Positions 1 to 16,093 of a stretch of DNA of 64,000 nucleotides are shown here, one piece after another. The first letter of the stretch is position 1, and each line of letters begins with the position of its first letter. Location: assembly GCA_003116995.1 (NCBI GenBank), contig BDSL01000148.1:121732-185731 (forward strand). Reading direction: 5' to 3'. Made by a program: the position numbers and the translations under genes. A model generated the notes under the pieces. The model saw only the letters and a program-made list of their open reading frames with translations. It was not told the DNA's origin and made no database searches. This DNA is from Yamagishiella unicocca (Eukaryota; Chlorophyta; Chlorophyceae; Chlamydomonadales; Volvocaceae).

Positions 1-3000
1 CGCTGCGGGACGCCGGTGCAGCACCCGCCACCGCCGGCCCCGACTCCGCGGGAGTGCGCGACTGGGCACGGCGGCCGGACCGTGTTCCCCCCGAGGCCGC
101 AGACTGCCTCCCTGGACCTGCTGGCGGGGCCCGCTGCAGCGGCCTCAGTGCCTCATCGAATACCGCCTGCCAGTGCGCCGCGTCGTGGCGTCGATCAAGA
201 ACCACTGCAGCCTGGGCGCCGCCTCCTCCTCCTCCTCCTCCTCCTCCTCCTCCTCCGGAGAGCCGGCGGTCAGAAGCCGCCCTCGCCCCAGCGCTGGGGC
301 CGGCAGGGGCGCTCGGAGGCCGGCGCTGGGCCGACCCCGCGGAGGATGCCCCTTGGCTGGCACTGCTGTTGTTATTGCTGGTGTGGGGGCGGGACGAGGC
401 TACCTGGGTTGCCCCCTGATCCGCCCCGGGGAGGTACGACCCGAACCCCACCGCCAAGGCAGCTGCGGGGTCGTCCATCTCGACAGGCCACCGCGACGGA
501 ATTGACCCCCCCGACCCGCGGGACGCCCCCGCCGCCGCTGCTGGCTTTGAGGGCCCAGCCGCCACCGGCATGGGAACCCCAGCCGCCGCTGCCGCCCTCC
601 GCGCCGCCACTGCCGCCGCTGCTTCCGCCATCCGCTCCAGCCAGGGCGGGACTGCGGTTCCGGAGCGCCGCAGCGCCTCGCTGAGCCAGGGCGCGGCAGC
701 TCGGTTGGAGCGGGTGACGAGGGTGGTGGAACGGCCGGGGCGGCCCCCCCGCCCGGTGCGGCCCACCTGGTGCACGTAGGCGCTGGCCTGGGGCGGGGGC
801 GCACATGGGGGGGTGCCGGGTTCGGGTTTGGGGGCGGATGGGGCTGAGAGGAGAACATCATACTGCTCACCTGCCAACTACGGTAGTATCCGTACTATGC
901 TCTATGCGGGGAGGCGGGGTGCGGGGGGTGCCTCCCGCCGCAGCCTCCTCCGGCACCACCTCTCCGAGATCACCGCTTCCAGCACCGCCCGAAACCTCTC
1001 TGCAGACTCCCACCCGCCGGCGCCCTGCGTTGCGGCACCCCTCCCCAGTCCCCCTCCCGCGCCGCCTCACCGAGGGCGGCACGTCGTAGTTGACCACGTG
1101 CGCCACATCGGGGAAGTTGAGGCCCCGCGAGGCCAGGGTGCTGGCCACCAGCACGGAGGTGACGCCGAAGCGGAAGCACTGCATCGCCTCGTCGCGTTGC
1201 TCCTGAGGGGGGCGTGCAAGGCGCGGATAAGGGGCTGGCGGCTCGGGTGCGGGTGTGGCTCCCGGCTGGCAAAGCCGCAGCCGCTGACCGATCACCCCCC
1301 CACGACTTTAGCTTCCTCAACCAAGTCCTCCCGCATGCATCTCGAAACGGCTGTCCTGAACTGTTTTCCCTTCGTACACGGGGCCGGCACCCCGCAGTCA
1401 CACCCTCCGCGCCAGCGCGGTAGTGATGTGGTGGTCGGGGGGGGGGGGTTGCAAGGACGGCCCACACCTCTGCATCTGACTTCATAGCGCAGCGGCCCCT
1501 GCTCCCCCTCCCTCCCTCCCCGCCCCCGCCCGCCCCACCTGCGTGAGGTCGCGGTGCAGCAGCGCCACCCCCACCCCCCGCCGCGCCAGCTGCCGGGCCA
1601 CCTCCTCCGCGCGAACCAGGCTGTGCGCAAACACCACTGCGGGTCCGCCCCCGCCCCCGGCTGCTGCGGCTCCTCCAGCCGCCCCCGCCACTCCGCCGGC
1701 CGCCCCCGGCGCCAGCAGCTCCGCCAGGCGAGCCATCTTGCCTTCCTCGCTGAGCAGCTCCACGTGCTGCGGCGGGGGGGAGCAGGGCGGGAGGAAGGGG
1801 GGAGCAGGGCGGGAGGGGTCGGCAACCCGGCAACATCACGAAGCTTTCTACCAGGAGCAACACATCTGCACCGTCCACCCCCTTTCAGTCCCACCTGGCC
1901 CCCACCTGCCCTTCAATGGCCACCATCGACAGCCCGTCCTCGACCCCTCGCTGCCGGGACCATCACGGCTGCGATACCACTCCCCTTCGCCCTGCCTCGC
2001 CCTGCCCCTTGAGCTACGCCGCCCTCCCGCTTGCTCACCTGCTGCACGACTCCGCTCGCCCCATCTCCGTCCCCCACCACCACTGCCACCCGATCCCGCA
2101 GCAGCTGCCCCGCCAGCCCCTCCAGCTCGCCACCCGGCCGGGCAGCCGCAACCAGCACCGTCTGGCGGGCGGTGGGCAGGTCGGGGTGGGACAGCTGCGA
2201 AGGGGGGCGGGGCAAGTCGCGGGGCGGAGGAGGGGGGTGGCGGGGTTCAGGTGGCCGGGTAGGGTGGCGGAGGTGGAGTGCCAACCAGCCTTGTGAGCAG
2301 CAACGCCCCCCTTGCAACCTTCTGGACCGTCCACCGACCCGGTCCTGCTGCTTGCTGGCCCTTGGGTCCCCGCCATCGTCCCCACCAGCTGCTCCCAGCC
2401 TCCTGCCTTCCCTCCGACCCACCAGCCTCTTCAGGTCTGGCCACAGCGCCAGGTCCATCATCTGGTCCGCCTCGTCCACCACCACCGCCCCCAGCCGACC
2501 TAGCCGCACCGCCCGCCGCTGCTCCACCAGCTGCAGCAGGCGGCCGGGGGTGGCCACGACCAGGTCCACACCGCCGCGGCTGCGGTGGCGCCTGGAGGGG
2601 GCCGGCGGGTGTAGGGGGCGGCGGGTGTTGGGGGGCGGCGAGTGGAGGGTTACAGAAAAGAACCGGCGGGTGGAGGGGGGCGGTAGGTGGAGGGCATGTG
2701 CGAGTTTACCGTTAAGCCGCGAAGGGTGTGTACGAACCATAGATGCGCAGTTGGACAGCTGCCGTACAGTGCAACTGGGAGCACGGGCCTTCCTCGAATC
2801 CCCCACTCCGCTCTTACTTTCCGCGTATGGCCAGCACCTGCTCCGCAATTGACACCCCGCCATGCAGCACCATGGCCTTGAGGTGGGAGCCGCGGATGAG
2901 CAGCTGCACGTCAGCGAACACCTGGGGGCGGGCGGAGGAGACGGGGGCTGGAGCGGCTGGCGGCGGATGAGAGAGTCCCTCCTGCCTTCATTACGTAACG

Positions 3001-4533
3001 GTACCTCGGCGTTGCTTCGTTCCCTCTCCGCACCGCCCGCCGCACCTGCTCCGCCAGCTCCCGCGTGGGCACCAGGATGAGGGCGTCCGGGGCAGCGGAG
3101 TTCTTGGTGCCGTGCCGGTTGCGGCCCATCAGCTGGGCCAGCGTGGGCAGCAGGTACGACAGGGTCTTGCCGCTGCCCGTACACGACACGGCCAGCACGT
3201 CCCGGCCTATGTGGTTCCGCGGGGGAGGGGGGCGGGGGGTGGGGGCGAAGGAGTTGCAGCTGGCGGGCAGGCGGAGCAGGCAACAAGTGAATGCGAGGAT
3301 GCACAGATGTTGGGGTGCTGATCGGGTATGGCGGCTGGGGACAGCACGGTCGACGCCTCAGCCTCCCCACCGTGGCCACGTCACATCGGTTCCCAACCCG
3401 ACCCACACAACTCCCCCCCCAACATTGCGCAGCGGCCCCCTCCCCCGCCTACCCTCCAGCACCGCGGGGATGACATGGCTCTGTATGGGAGTGGGCCGGC
3501 TCAAGCGGAAGGCCCCGGCCGCGTTGCACAGCAGCAGCGGCGGCACCTTCCAGAGGACGGCCAGGTCATTGTACGACAACAGAGGGGCCGGCGGCTCGCG
3601 GCCGCTCACCGACACCGGCAAGCTGTCGTACGCCGCTGCGACCTGCGGGTCGTCGTCGCTGAAGCGGGGCACGCCCCTCCGCTGCTGCTGTGTGGGCTGT
3701 CGCCTGGCTGGGGGGCCCGCCTGCGGTGTGGCGGGTGGATGCTGCGCCGGCTCCCCCGCCCCCGCAGGCAGCTCCAGCTGGGCCATAGGGGGCGGCACCC
3801 GCCAGTCTTCCCTTGTGGGCCTGCTGCTGTTGTCATGCAGGAGGAGCGAGGACGTCCCGGTGCTGGTGCTGCCGCCGCTGCTGGCCTTAGCTGCGGCTGC
3901 TGGCGGTGCAGTGGCGGCTGAGCCCGCCGAGGTGTCTGTGGGTGCGCTGTCGGAGCTGTCTTCAGAGGACGACCGCAGAGCCGAGGTGGCGCCGGGCTGG
4001 TGTTCGGGGGCATCATCACGCCGTCGTCGCCGCTGCTGCCGTACTTGCTGCTGCTCCTCCCCCGGGACTGGCAGCAGGGTGGGGACGGACCGCCGCTTGC
4101 TGGCGCCTGGCAGCAGCGGGCGGTTGAGCAGGGGCGGTTCGGGAGGTCCAGGTGTTGTGGCAGCAGCGGCAGCTGGGCCGGTGGCTGCAGTGGCTGGGAT
4201 GCCGGGCTCCACGCCCACCCCGGGGGCCCGACCAGCGTGGCGGGGGTTGGGGGACGACCAGCGCGAGAAGGCCCAGGGAGTCAGGGCGGCGGAGGTGAGG
4301 GGGGAACGACTCGCGCAGCAGCGCGGCATCTGGGTTGCGAGCTGGACTGGAGCGGCTGCAGTGGCGGGAAACGACATCCCGCCGCCAAACGAGCCGGAGG
4401 TCCGCGGCGCCGAAGCAGCGACAATGCCATCCAGAAATCGCCCATCACGGCACGGTGCTACATGCGTGAGAGCGGGTGAAGCAGCAGAGGACCGCTGTGC
4501 GCACGTGGGCGCAGCGACAGCTGCGGCGCGCAT
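1..4533 (-). CDS. DEAD-box RNA helicase, DDX59/RH41-like, C-terminus beyond window
   Basis: ATP-dependent RNA helicase with both RecA-like domains. Exons read on the minus strand: 4533-3453, 3206-3046, 2921-2818, 2591-2423, 2194-2039, 1766-1539, 1202-1071 and 787 to the edge; phases match at every junction. Visible motifs: Q-motif region with PTPIQSHVIP, motif I CTGSGKT, Ia PTREL, Ib ATPGRL, II DEAD, V SRGLNFPD, VI HQVGRTGR. Motif III is not SAT: the matching position reads VLVAAAR. The N-terminal 300 residues are Ala/Pro/Ser-rich and disordered-looking; the last exon stays open to base 1 through a poly-Gly run, so the stop lies outside. The segment before the Q-motif and the HQVGRTGR form resemble the DDX59/plant RH41 group, which is an inference. 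The start is uncertain: in-frame ATGs lie at 4707, 4533 and about 4376. Confidence 0.92.
1290..1385 (-). repeat. Intronic repeat shared with 60.05-60.13 kb
   Basis: Within a helicase intron, read in the sense (minus) direction, this stretch carries a core GAGATGCATGCGGGAG followed by a diverged Lys/Glu-coding-like tail. The same core and flanks recur in the sense orientation at about 60,050-60,130 inside an intron of the 58.9-63.3 kb gene. It is a short dispersed repeat of unknown nature. Confidence 0.5.
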
Positions 4534-5251
4534 TGGCTGCGCAGTCCCCACGTGGATGTTTCCCGCGGTTTGCCCTAGGCTATTCCACATGAGTAGAAGT
4601 CTTACGCCTGCGTACAGGCACGTGACGGGTTCTGGAGGTATCTTTGCACTGCGACACCCAAAACGAGGATAAAAGGTATCGGCAGGACGCATTGCTCCAC
4701 AATCCAAAACTTACAGAAATTGCGCTAAAATCCAGGCACCGCCTTGCGCGGCAGCACCCAAGCCGCCTCTATACTCAAACGTCAAATTGGCACAGCCGAC
4801 CAGCCACGCCTTCCTAACAATCCATGTGTAATAGCGTTCGTGTATGACGTACTATAGTAAAGAGGCTGCCGACTGGGGACGACGGGGGGTCACGGGGACC
4901 AAGGGTCTGTTATGCCCAATAGAACATGCGGACGAACCTGCTAGTAAAAATGACAGCACTGTGTAAGTTATCGTCAATTGGCGTGCAATGGTGCAAATGT
5001 TCCCGTATGGCCATTCGCGGCGCGCAAAGCCAATGATGGGGTCGTACAGCATGCCACATAACTTCTACGCCTCGTCTGATACTTGCAACGGCGCAGACCA
5101 GAATATCCTACCTTTCTCCCTTTGTTGCAAGATCGCGTAGGAATACTGCAGACGTGACATACACAAACTCGAACTGTTCAATTGCACGGAGCCCTGTGTA
5201 AATAGTCTACCTCTCTCAGCCGGCCCTGAGGGGCCTCTAGGAGGTTGCGCC
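4534..5251. promoter_or_regulatory. Divergent intergenic region, helicase / PP2A
   Basis: Separates the minus-strand helicase start from the plus-strand PP2A start, so it must hold both promoters. If the helicase starts at 4707 the gap is 544 bases. I see no convincing TATA box or other named element. Confidence 0.5.
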
Positions 5252-8221
<2,970 letters not shown>

Positions 8222-10506
8222 GCAATTACGGAGCAAGGGCGGCGATGGGTCGGCAGCAGCTGCGGAGGCGTGGCGGCGATGGGCGGCAGCAGGAGCTTTT
8301 GCGGCGCGTGGAGGGCGAGCACTGCTCCTGCACAGCATCCAGCTGCTTCGCCTCCGGCCGCCCCGATGGACTGAGCTGTGCTTGGCGGAGGATGGCATGC
8401 GGCCCTGCAGCCTGGGCTGGGGCCGTACACATCCATGCAGGGCGGCGGTAGTAGCGGGGTGGCTGCGACCGCTGCGGAACGCTAGGCGGGTCCAGCACCT
8501 GCAGTTCCAGCAGCGGCACTCGTAGGAAATCGACCGGCGCGGGATGGCGTGGGCACCAACCGTTGCACGGGGCTGGGTGCGGTGGGGACCCAGTCGACGG
8601 CTCGTGCCTGAGCAGGTCGGCGGCCGCAGTGGGACTTTCGAGTAAAGAGCGAGCTCGGGTCCGTGCACGAACTATAAATTGCTCAGCTTAGACACCTGCC
8701 GTACAATTCCTGGGGACTGGGTCTAGGATGCGGCTTGAGATGCAGCGATGTGACTGACGGTGGGGGGGAGGGGTGCGACAGTTTGCATCCATACTGCGTC
8801 GCTCTTCTTGGGTGTATAGCGACGTTGCGGGGTGGTGTGGTGCTCCCCGCGAGATTGTTGGGCGGTGGGGTGCGGCGTCCGCGAAGGAGCTCACGTTGCC
8901 GGGTCAGCCAGCCTGCGGCCAAGTGGTGGGACGTGCCGGCAGTGCAGTGGGTGTGGCACAGCTGCGCGTGATAATGCCGCAGTCGGGCAGTCGAAAGTCC
9001 CTTGTGCGGCCCCGATAGCAAGGGACGGCCGCACGGAGTCGATCGAGTGCATCAGTCAGCCATTTGGGCAGTCATGGTCATGGCGGTGGGGCTGCTGGCG
9101 CCCGGCGCAGGAGCACCACGTGGGCGCTATCATGCGAGGTCAGGTTCCCGATGGGTCACTCCAGGATCGCCGTACTCGTTCTGTTGTGCGGTGAGCCCGA
9201 GATGAGTACGTGGCCCTGGCTTCTGACGGTGTGGTTCGTATGGCTGGAGACGTTTCGCAATGGATGAGACGAGGCTTGGTAGAATGGTTTTTACTGGATG
9301 GGTGGATGCAGTTCATGAGTCGTAGGAACGTTGTTTAGCTGGCTGGCCTGGGTCTACCATGCAAGGGCAGGCTGTGCTGCACGGCGCGCTGTGGCCCTGC
9401 CCAGGGCGCGATGCGTTATCGTCATGCCAACATGTGACGTGGTGCAACACATTAACAAAGCACGGCCGTATCTTCTATGTAAGGATGCCTCTCGCACGTA
9501 ACCTCGTATTTCATTGTAACGCCTTACTCGCAACGTGCTTGCCCGGCTATGCCGAAGGCCAGCACACAACAATGAGTGCCTCGGTGAATCGTTGAACAGG
9601 CTGTTGCCACGTTCATCATCGCCGCAACCGTATAAACGCCAGTGGTGGTGCCGGTGATACTCACAATTCCTCCTTATGTTGCAGAAGAGAAGTTGCCGAA
9701 ACACTGTCCAGACAGTGCGGGGGCACCGTATGCACATCGTGACCCGCGGGACAGTGTTAGTACATGGCGTCACCTGACTACTGCTAAGTGAGCACCACTA
9801 CAACACAAATGTTTAATTGTCTGTAATCTCGAAGTTCCTATCTGGGTTACCCTTCAATAAGCAAGAAATGCACGTGCGGAGGATGCGCAGGTGGCGCAGG
9901 CAGCCTCCAACGGCAGGAAAACACCGAAGCTTGCATGAGCCTACTTCCCCCTTCGGCCCAACAGAAGCGGTGCCCTGCAGCGAGCACCCATATACACCTA
10001 CAAATCCTTCACAGCGAGCAGCAGCGAGCATAAGCAGCTTCGGCCGAGACTTCCAGAAACTCAAGCTACGACTACAAAGGTATAGACCCTAGGAATAATT
10101 ATGCCCAGTATCTTTAGCACAAACTGAGGCGGGTTTCTTTCACGGGCGGTGCATAAAAGGCAGCCGTACGGTGGCGCCGTACTTCGAGAAGCAAGGAACA
10201 CTCTCTCCTTTGTGTGCTTGCCATTTTTAGGTGTAAAAAGCAGCTGGAAATATCATTGCCATGTTATTATGTTTGCATATTCTGAAAGGGACCTTTACAT
10301 ATTAGCGTACTGCTTACGTGCTTACTCCCAGCTGGTGCGTTCCACTCAGAGTGTTTGCGTGTGATCACCTGCTGGAACGGATTTAAAGTACAGCTCACTT
10401 CTAAGCGTAGATGTGCTCAACGTAGTCGTGGGATGCCGCCTACACAATTTCAGACCTTTAAGCTGGGATTACAGCGCGCTTGACCACATTGTGGTCGCAT
10501 TCGAGA
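8222..10506. other. Long intergenic / untranslated stretch
   Basis: No gene recognised. It probably contains the PP2A 3' UTR and the upstream region of the next gene. A 313-codon antisense frame (7727-8668) and several Ser/Arg/Ala-rich frames look like composition effects. At about 8,655-8,710 a sequence resembles 2,725-2,785 (shared CTGCCGTACA box and flanks). Confidence 0.5.
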
Positions 10507-13500
10507 ATGGACGAAGAAATACCCTACGTAAGATTGCTTAAAAGACCTGTCGACTCCAAATGTTTACCCAACTTGAGGGCCGCGGTCGCACGACGCCTGA
10601 CGCTTAACCCTCAATATGCATTCCGTTTTGATGTCATATCTGTGAACGGCATTATCTGGTTTGGGTTTTACGAGTAGCTACCGTACCCGAGCGACAGCCA
10701 GTTGACCCCCTCGCACATGACTCTCGTAACCCGTTCCCGCGTACCGTTAGCAGCTTCCATGTTATGTAATCCCTTTTTTGCTCCCCAAAATATCCCTCTC
10801 TTCATGTAGAATGAACTACTTGTGGATGTGGAGGACGGTATTGTGGTTGGCTTGTACCATTACCTGTGGTTGAAGGACGGAAAAGGCCGAGCATGCCCCG
10901 ACGTTAACATCCCGCACACGGTAAGAGGAGGAAGGAGGGCTTTGAGACTGGATGCACGGCACTCTGTGTGAGGATATCGTGCTGCCGCTGCCGAATATGT
11001 AGGTACGGTCTAGCACCCTCGGGTGACGACTGGGGTTGGGATTTGTTTCTGTGTGGTTCCGCATCTACTGCGTTGCTGACCCTGATCCATTAATAGGACG
11101 CCTGCAAAGCACGTGCCTGCCAGCACTGCGGAGCCCATTCGCAACTTGGTGCCGCACTGCCCGCCCGCCTACACGGCATTACCTTCTCCGCCCGCAGATT
11201 GTTATCAGCAATGGCAGGCCAAAGGTCTGGTACTTCACCAGCGGCAAGGAGCGCTGCATTAAGCGCAAGAACCGCGCCAACATGACAAATGCCACCATTA
11301 CAGAGGCGCTGGCGCCGCGGACCAAGAGTGACGGCAATGTTGGAGCATCCATAGAGACCGTCTCCACAGGGGGGGGACTGGGGTCATGGGGAGGCGGCTC
11401 CTCCCCACAACGGCAGCAGCAGCAGCCGAAGCCTACCCCAGTGGTTGACATGGGCGGAGTGGCGGGGAGGAACCCTGAGGGTAACACCACGGGCAACAAC
11501 CTTGGTCCCTGGCCGAATCACGGCGTGGTAGCCCGCTTCCAGGGCTCTATGACGCTCCCGCACAATTCCGGCGGAGGAAACGGCAGGGGCACCTCCTTCA
11601 GCCGGCGCAGGAAAGGGGTGAGCCGTAAAGCACCGGAGACAGCAGGGCTTGATGGGGCAAGTGGCCGGGCGCGAGAGGGGAGAAGGCTGGCCTCGGAGGT
11701 CTTCCAGCCAAGTCAGGCCCAAGTGTAGAATACGTAGTGCCCAGCTGCCTCTAACCGTTGTGCACATTCCACTCGTCCTGCTCCTGCCAGTCGATAAAGA
11801 GCCGGCCTAGGGTCTGAACGCCCCGCTGTTGCGGCCAGCCTTCGTAGCCGTGCGCGGGTGGGTGCAACCCTGGACCGCGCTCACGCGCCCCTCCTCGGTC
11901 CCTCTACGTGCAGACGCAGTTTGAGCTGCAAGACGAGTCTGTGGAGTTCTTTAACCGCGAGCAACTGGCGGAGATGCTGCCTCTGGGCCACGCGGTGGTG
12001 CACGGGGTGGCGGCGCTGCACGAGGGCGTGCTGCAGCGCTTCGTGCAGCCGCGGGGGCAGCACCACTTCTCCATCCGGGCCACCTGGTCACCAAACGTGA
12101 GCGCTTGTGTGGTAGAGAGCGTAAGAGAGGCCCCGGCTTGGGGTGTATGAAGCCTCTTGGCTGTTGCGATTTGCGTGGGGCCAGGCCAAGTTGGAGCCAG
12201 GAGGGAACATGTGGGAGACGTGGGCATCGGGGCCCCAGCAAGCCGGTAGACATGCAGCACTAGCGGTCCAACGCGTCCCGTACCGCCCCCCCCCTGGGCC
12301 GCCGCATCATGCCCCGCTCCCCTGTGTGCGCGCAGGCGTGTGTGGTTGAGCGGCGCACCAACAAAGCGAAGCTCAACGACCCTCGCGTGCAGCTGGCGGA
12401 CCGGCTGGCCTCCTGGGACGGCCCCAACTGGCTGTCTGAGCACACCCTCATCACCGGCACCGTGCTGCACGGCAATGTGTGCCGCCTCTGCGACAACGTG
12501 GCGGCGCACCTGGCGGACGTGAGCGGCGGCTCGGTGCGGGTGCTGCGCATGGTGCTGTTCTTTTCGGTGGACGACGCCAACCGGATCTGGCTCACACACT
12601 GCGCCACTCTCAAGACGCAGCGGCTCAGGGAAATGGCCTTCGCGAGCCCCATGGGCATCGGTAGCAACGCGCACCTACAGCTGGCTCCCCGCCTGCGGCC
12701 CGGCAGTGGCCCGCTGTCGACGTCCCAGGCCGCCGCCGCGTTCCGGCTGCGCCGCCCGGACAGCCCGGGGGCGTCCGACCCGGGCCTAGACCTGCCTGCG
12801 CCCTCTCCGGCCTTCATGGCGTCCAAAGTCGCCGCCAAAAGCGGCGGTGACGACGATGACGACGGCTCGCCGGGCACCAGCGGCCGGTTCCTGTGCGTGC
12901 TGACGGGCGAGATGTACCCCGCGTCCCAGCGCTGCGACGTGACGTACAAGCAGCTGCTGCAGCACTGGTTCAGCCTGGCTTCGCAGCTGCCCAATGAGGG
13001 CGACCGGCTGCGGGCCATGGACACGATACCGCTGGCCATACGGCGGGCCAACCCCTCCCTCACGCGGGAGTGGTACCTGCGAGTGCGCAGCCAACCTACC
13101 TTCTTGTACCGCACCGCGCCCGTGTGCGCGGAGGCAGCGGGGCAGATCACGGGACTGGCGCTGGACGAGCTGCAGCGCACTGTACGGCCGCCTGGGGCAT
13201 CTGGGTCGGGCGCAGTTGCAGGCGCGGGGCCAGAGCTGGCGGCGCCGGTCTTGGGTGGTGGTCGCGCCGTGGGGCCCCGGGAGGTGGTGCCGGTCGCACT
13301 GGCTGGCGGCCTGGGGCGGCCGACCACGACGCGGGTGCCCGTGGCGGTCGCGTTAGGTCGGCAGCGACCCACCACCGCCATGCCACTGCCCCTCGGCCAG
13401 GCGCACTCGGCGCGGCCGGGCGCGCGCCAGCTGCCAACGGGTTCGGGAGTTACGCGGAGCCTTGTCCAGAGATCCAAGTCCGCGTCCCCCAGCATGATGG

Positions 13501-15239
13501 CGCCGCGACTTGTTCCAAGCAGCGGCGGCGGCACCAGCGGTGGTGGCGGTGGTTTGTCTCACGCCTCCGCCAGGGGCAGCTCCACGCTCCCCAGCATGCT
13601 GCTGCCCCGAGACAACACCGGAGGGGGGCTGGGGCCCCAGACGTCCTCGCTGCTCCAGGTGTACGGACCCACGCCGGAGCAGGCAGCGGAGGCGGCGGCT
13701 TCAGCGGCCGCCCTGCCGTATGAGGCGCTGGATGAAGCGAGACAGGCAGCGGAGGGTGACAAGCTCGCGTACGACGAAAATGAGGCCTCACCCTCCGCCG
13801 CCGCGGACTCACAATTGGCACCCGCCAACACCGGCACTCCGCGGGGGCCAGGTGCGGCAGGCTCCACACCTGCCGTCAACACCAGCGGCTCGGGACCGGC
13901 TGCAGCGGGCCCCGGGTCCACAGCTGCCTCCGGGCGGCAGGGTGGCAACGGAGGCCCGGGCGCCACCAGCCCGATGTGGGGCGGCGCGTCCTCCACCCGG
14001 GCGGGATCCCGGCGCAACCACATGCGAATGTCGACTTGCTCGGACGCGACAGAAATAGGCTCCAACGGCTCCAACTCGGAACCCACGTCCCCCAACGGCA
14101 CACACCAAGGCTACCACCACCCGCACCAGCAGCTGGGCGGCGGCGGGGGCAGCGCGGGCGGCTCGACACGCATGTCCCCGCCCCGGAGTGCCGGGATCCT
14201 GACGCTGCACACCATCCACGAGGAGGGGGCCACCGCTCCACCTCGCCCGGACTCACCCCTGGGCGGGGCGGAGCTGCTCTTCCCACCGCCCCGTGGAGCC
14301 GGCTCCCAGTCTGTGCCTCGCATGCGCCCGCCTACACGGGGGGGGACCGACCGGCCGTCAGCGCCGGGCATTAGCAGCAGCGGGCGGCGGCACGGAGGGC
14401 CAACACCTTATTCCCACCACAACGGCTCAGGCGCTGCGAACCGCCACTACAGCGAGAGCGGCGAATTGCCGCAGCTGGCGGGGCCCGGCGGAGGCAGCCT
14501 CAACAGCACCATGGCCTCTTCCATAGGCAGCGCCAGCCGCCGCAGCACCAACACCCAGGCCGTGTTGTCGACGGACGACATGCGCACCCTGCGAGAGCTC
14601 AGCGAAGCGTACACGGCCGCCGAGCGGCTGACGCAGCAGCTTCTGGCGCAGGCGCACGAGATCCTGTCGGAGGACGGCAGCCGCCCTGGCAGCACCGGCA
14701 ACAGCCCGATGCACGGAGGCCGGAAGCAGAGCCCGCAAGGCATCAGCGCCTCCAGCCGGTCAGGCGGACGGCCCGACAGCGGGGCAGGTGTAGGTTCGGG
14801 TGCAGGCTCCGGGCCAGTGGGGACGCGGTTGCCCAGCTCCAACGGGATGGGCAGCGGGGGTGGGAGCGGCGGTGGGGTGCGGGCGGGAAACACGTCCGGG
14901 CGGCCAACTGGCATGCCGCTGCCTGCCCAGCGCCCCAGCAGCTCGCTGGGGCCGTCGCCGCTGGGGCAGACCCACGTCAGCCGCCAGGGTAGCGGCAGGG
15001 CTGGGAGTGTTGGCAGTAGTGACGGTATCGTGGGTGCTGAGAGGTCATCGCAGTCCTCGGTGCAGCCGCTTCCGCCGGTGCTGGTCCGAGTGCCCAGCGG
15101 CTCGATCGGTGCACAGGATGGAGGTATGGCAGACACCGGCAGTAGCGGCGGTGGTGGCGTGGCAGTGAATACACCCGGGGACATGAGCCTGCTCACATCG
15201 GCAGAAGCTGACCTACTCGCCGAGGCCCTCCAGGAATAA
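10507..15239 (+). CDS. Large protein of unrecognised family with low-complexity tail
   Basis: Five exons join in phase 0: 10507-10641, 10810-10920, 11198-11617, 11914-12096, 12336-15239, giving about 1,250 residues. The first donor (GTGAAC) is the weakest junction. The N-terminal part looks globular: blocks such as VWYFTSGKERCIKRKNRAN, ANRIWLTHC and FLCVLTGEMYPASQRCDV suggest a folded region of about 600 residues. The last 600 or so residues are Gly/Ser/Pro/Ala-rich and probably disordered, except for a short helical segment near TDDMRTLRELSEAYTAAERL. I do not recognise the family and assign no function. No transmembrane segment or signal peptide is apparent. A TGTAA motif lies about 100 bases after the TAA stop. 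Confidence 0.78.
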
Positions 15240-16093
15240 TTCTTTAGGGGGGGAAGGGGGGAAACCGTATCTGGAAGGTGACGTGGTAACTGCAATCGCA
15301 TCGTGCTCGAATGACTGCGCTCGGAACAAGTTTACTAACAGTTGTAATCTTCGTATGTCCTCCTCCTCCACCTGATATTTCCCGACCATCCCGACCAATG
15401 CGACACCTAAAGCATTTCTTTGCTGACCGTGGCTTCTCGCCATTAAGTTATCAGAAAAATACCAATCAGATCCAGCCTCGCCCCCAAATCCTTGGCTTTG
15501 GGGCTTTGGGGATTTCCTCTCATATCCCCTCTGCACAACGCAAACCTCTAAAACCGCTGTCTGTGTCGAGCTGGGGCAGGAGCAGACAGAGGCTACCTCT
15601 GAAGCTGACCGTGCATTCTTGCATGCTGCATACGCCTTGCTAGATATACGCCTTGCTTTTGGAAAATTTATGACCGCGTCACGACGGCCAGAATAATTTT
15701 GCGCGCGGGAGGCGGCACCATTTGGCGGGAATGCGCTGCGGCTGCTTCATGCTAACCGTTAAGTACAGGAAGGCATTTTACGCCTGCAGAACACCAAGCG
15801 GGCAATACAATAAGGTTTTGGTCGGACACGTACGGCATATCTTCTTATAGAAGGCGACATCCACTTGTTTAAGTGAACTGTATATGCTTTTACTACCTCT
15901 TGGAAAACGGATTTGGGCATAGTCGTTCAGAACGCTGGTTTGCTTGTAATTTGCCCCGCTGGGACCGCTACGAAGCCCGCGCCCTGGCGTGGCGAGAGCG
16001 ACAAGCCTCGTAGCTAGACTTGCGTCGCTCTCGCCTCGCATATTTTAACTGCGTCGGAAGTAGCAAGCTCTCTAGCTTGGGCGGCGCTCAAAG
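15240..16093. other. Intergenic region upstream of the ORP gene
   Basis: Holds the 3' UTR of the preceding gene and the promoter side of the ORP gene. Small frames are present on both strands but none shows conserved protein features. Confidence 0.5.

Noticed and set aside
3065..4672. 535-codon plus-strand frame opposite the helicase N-terminus
   Set aside because: It is antisense to an exon with a phase-consistent helicase structure; its Ala/Gly/Arg-rich text reflects GC-rich codon composition.
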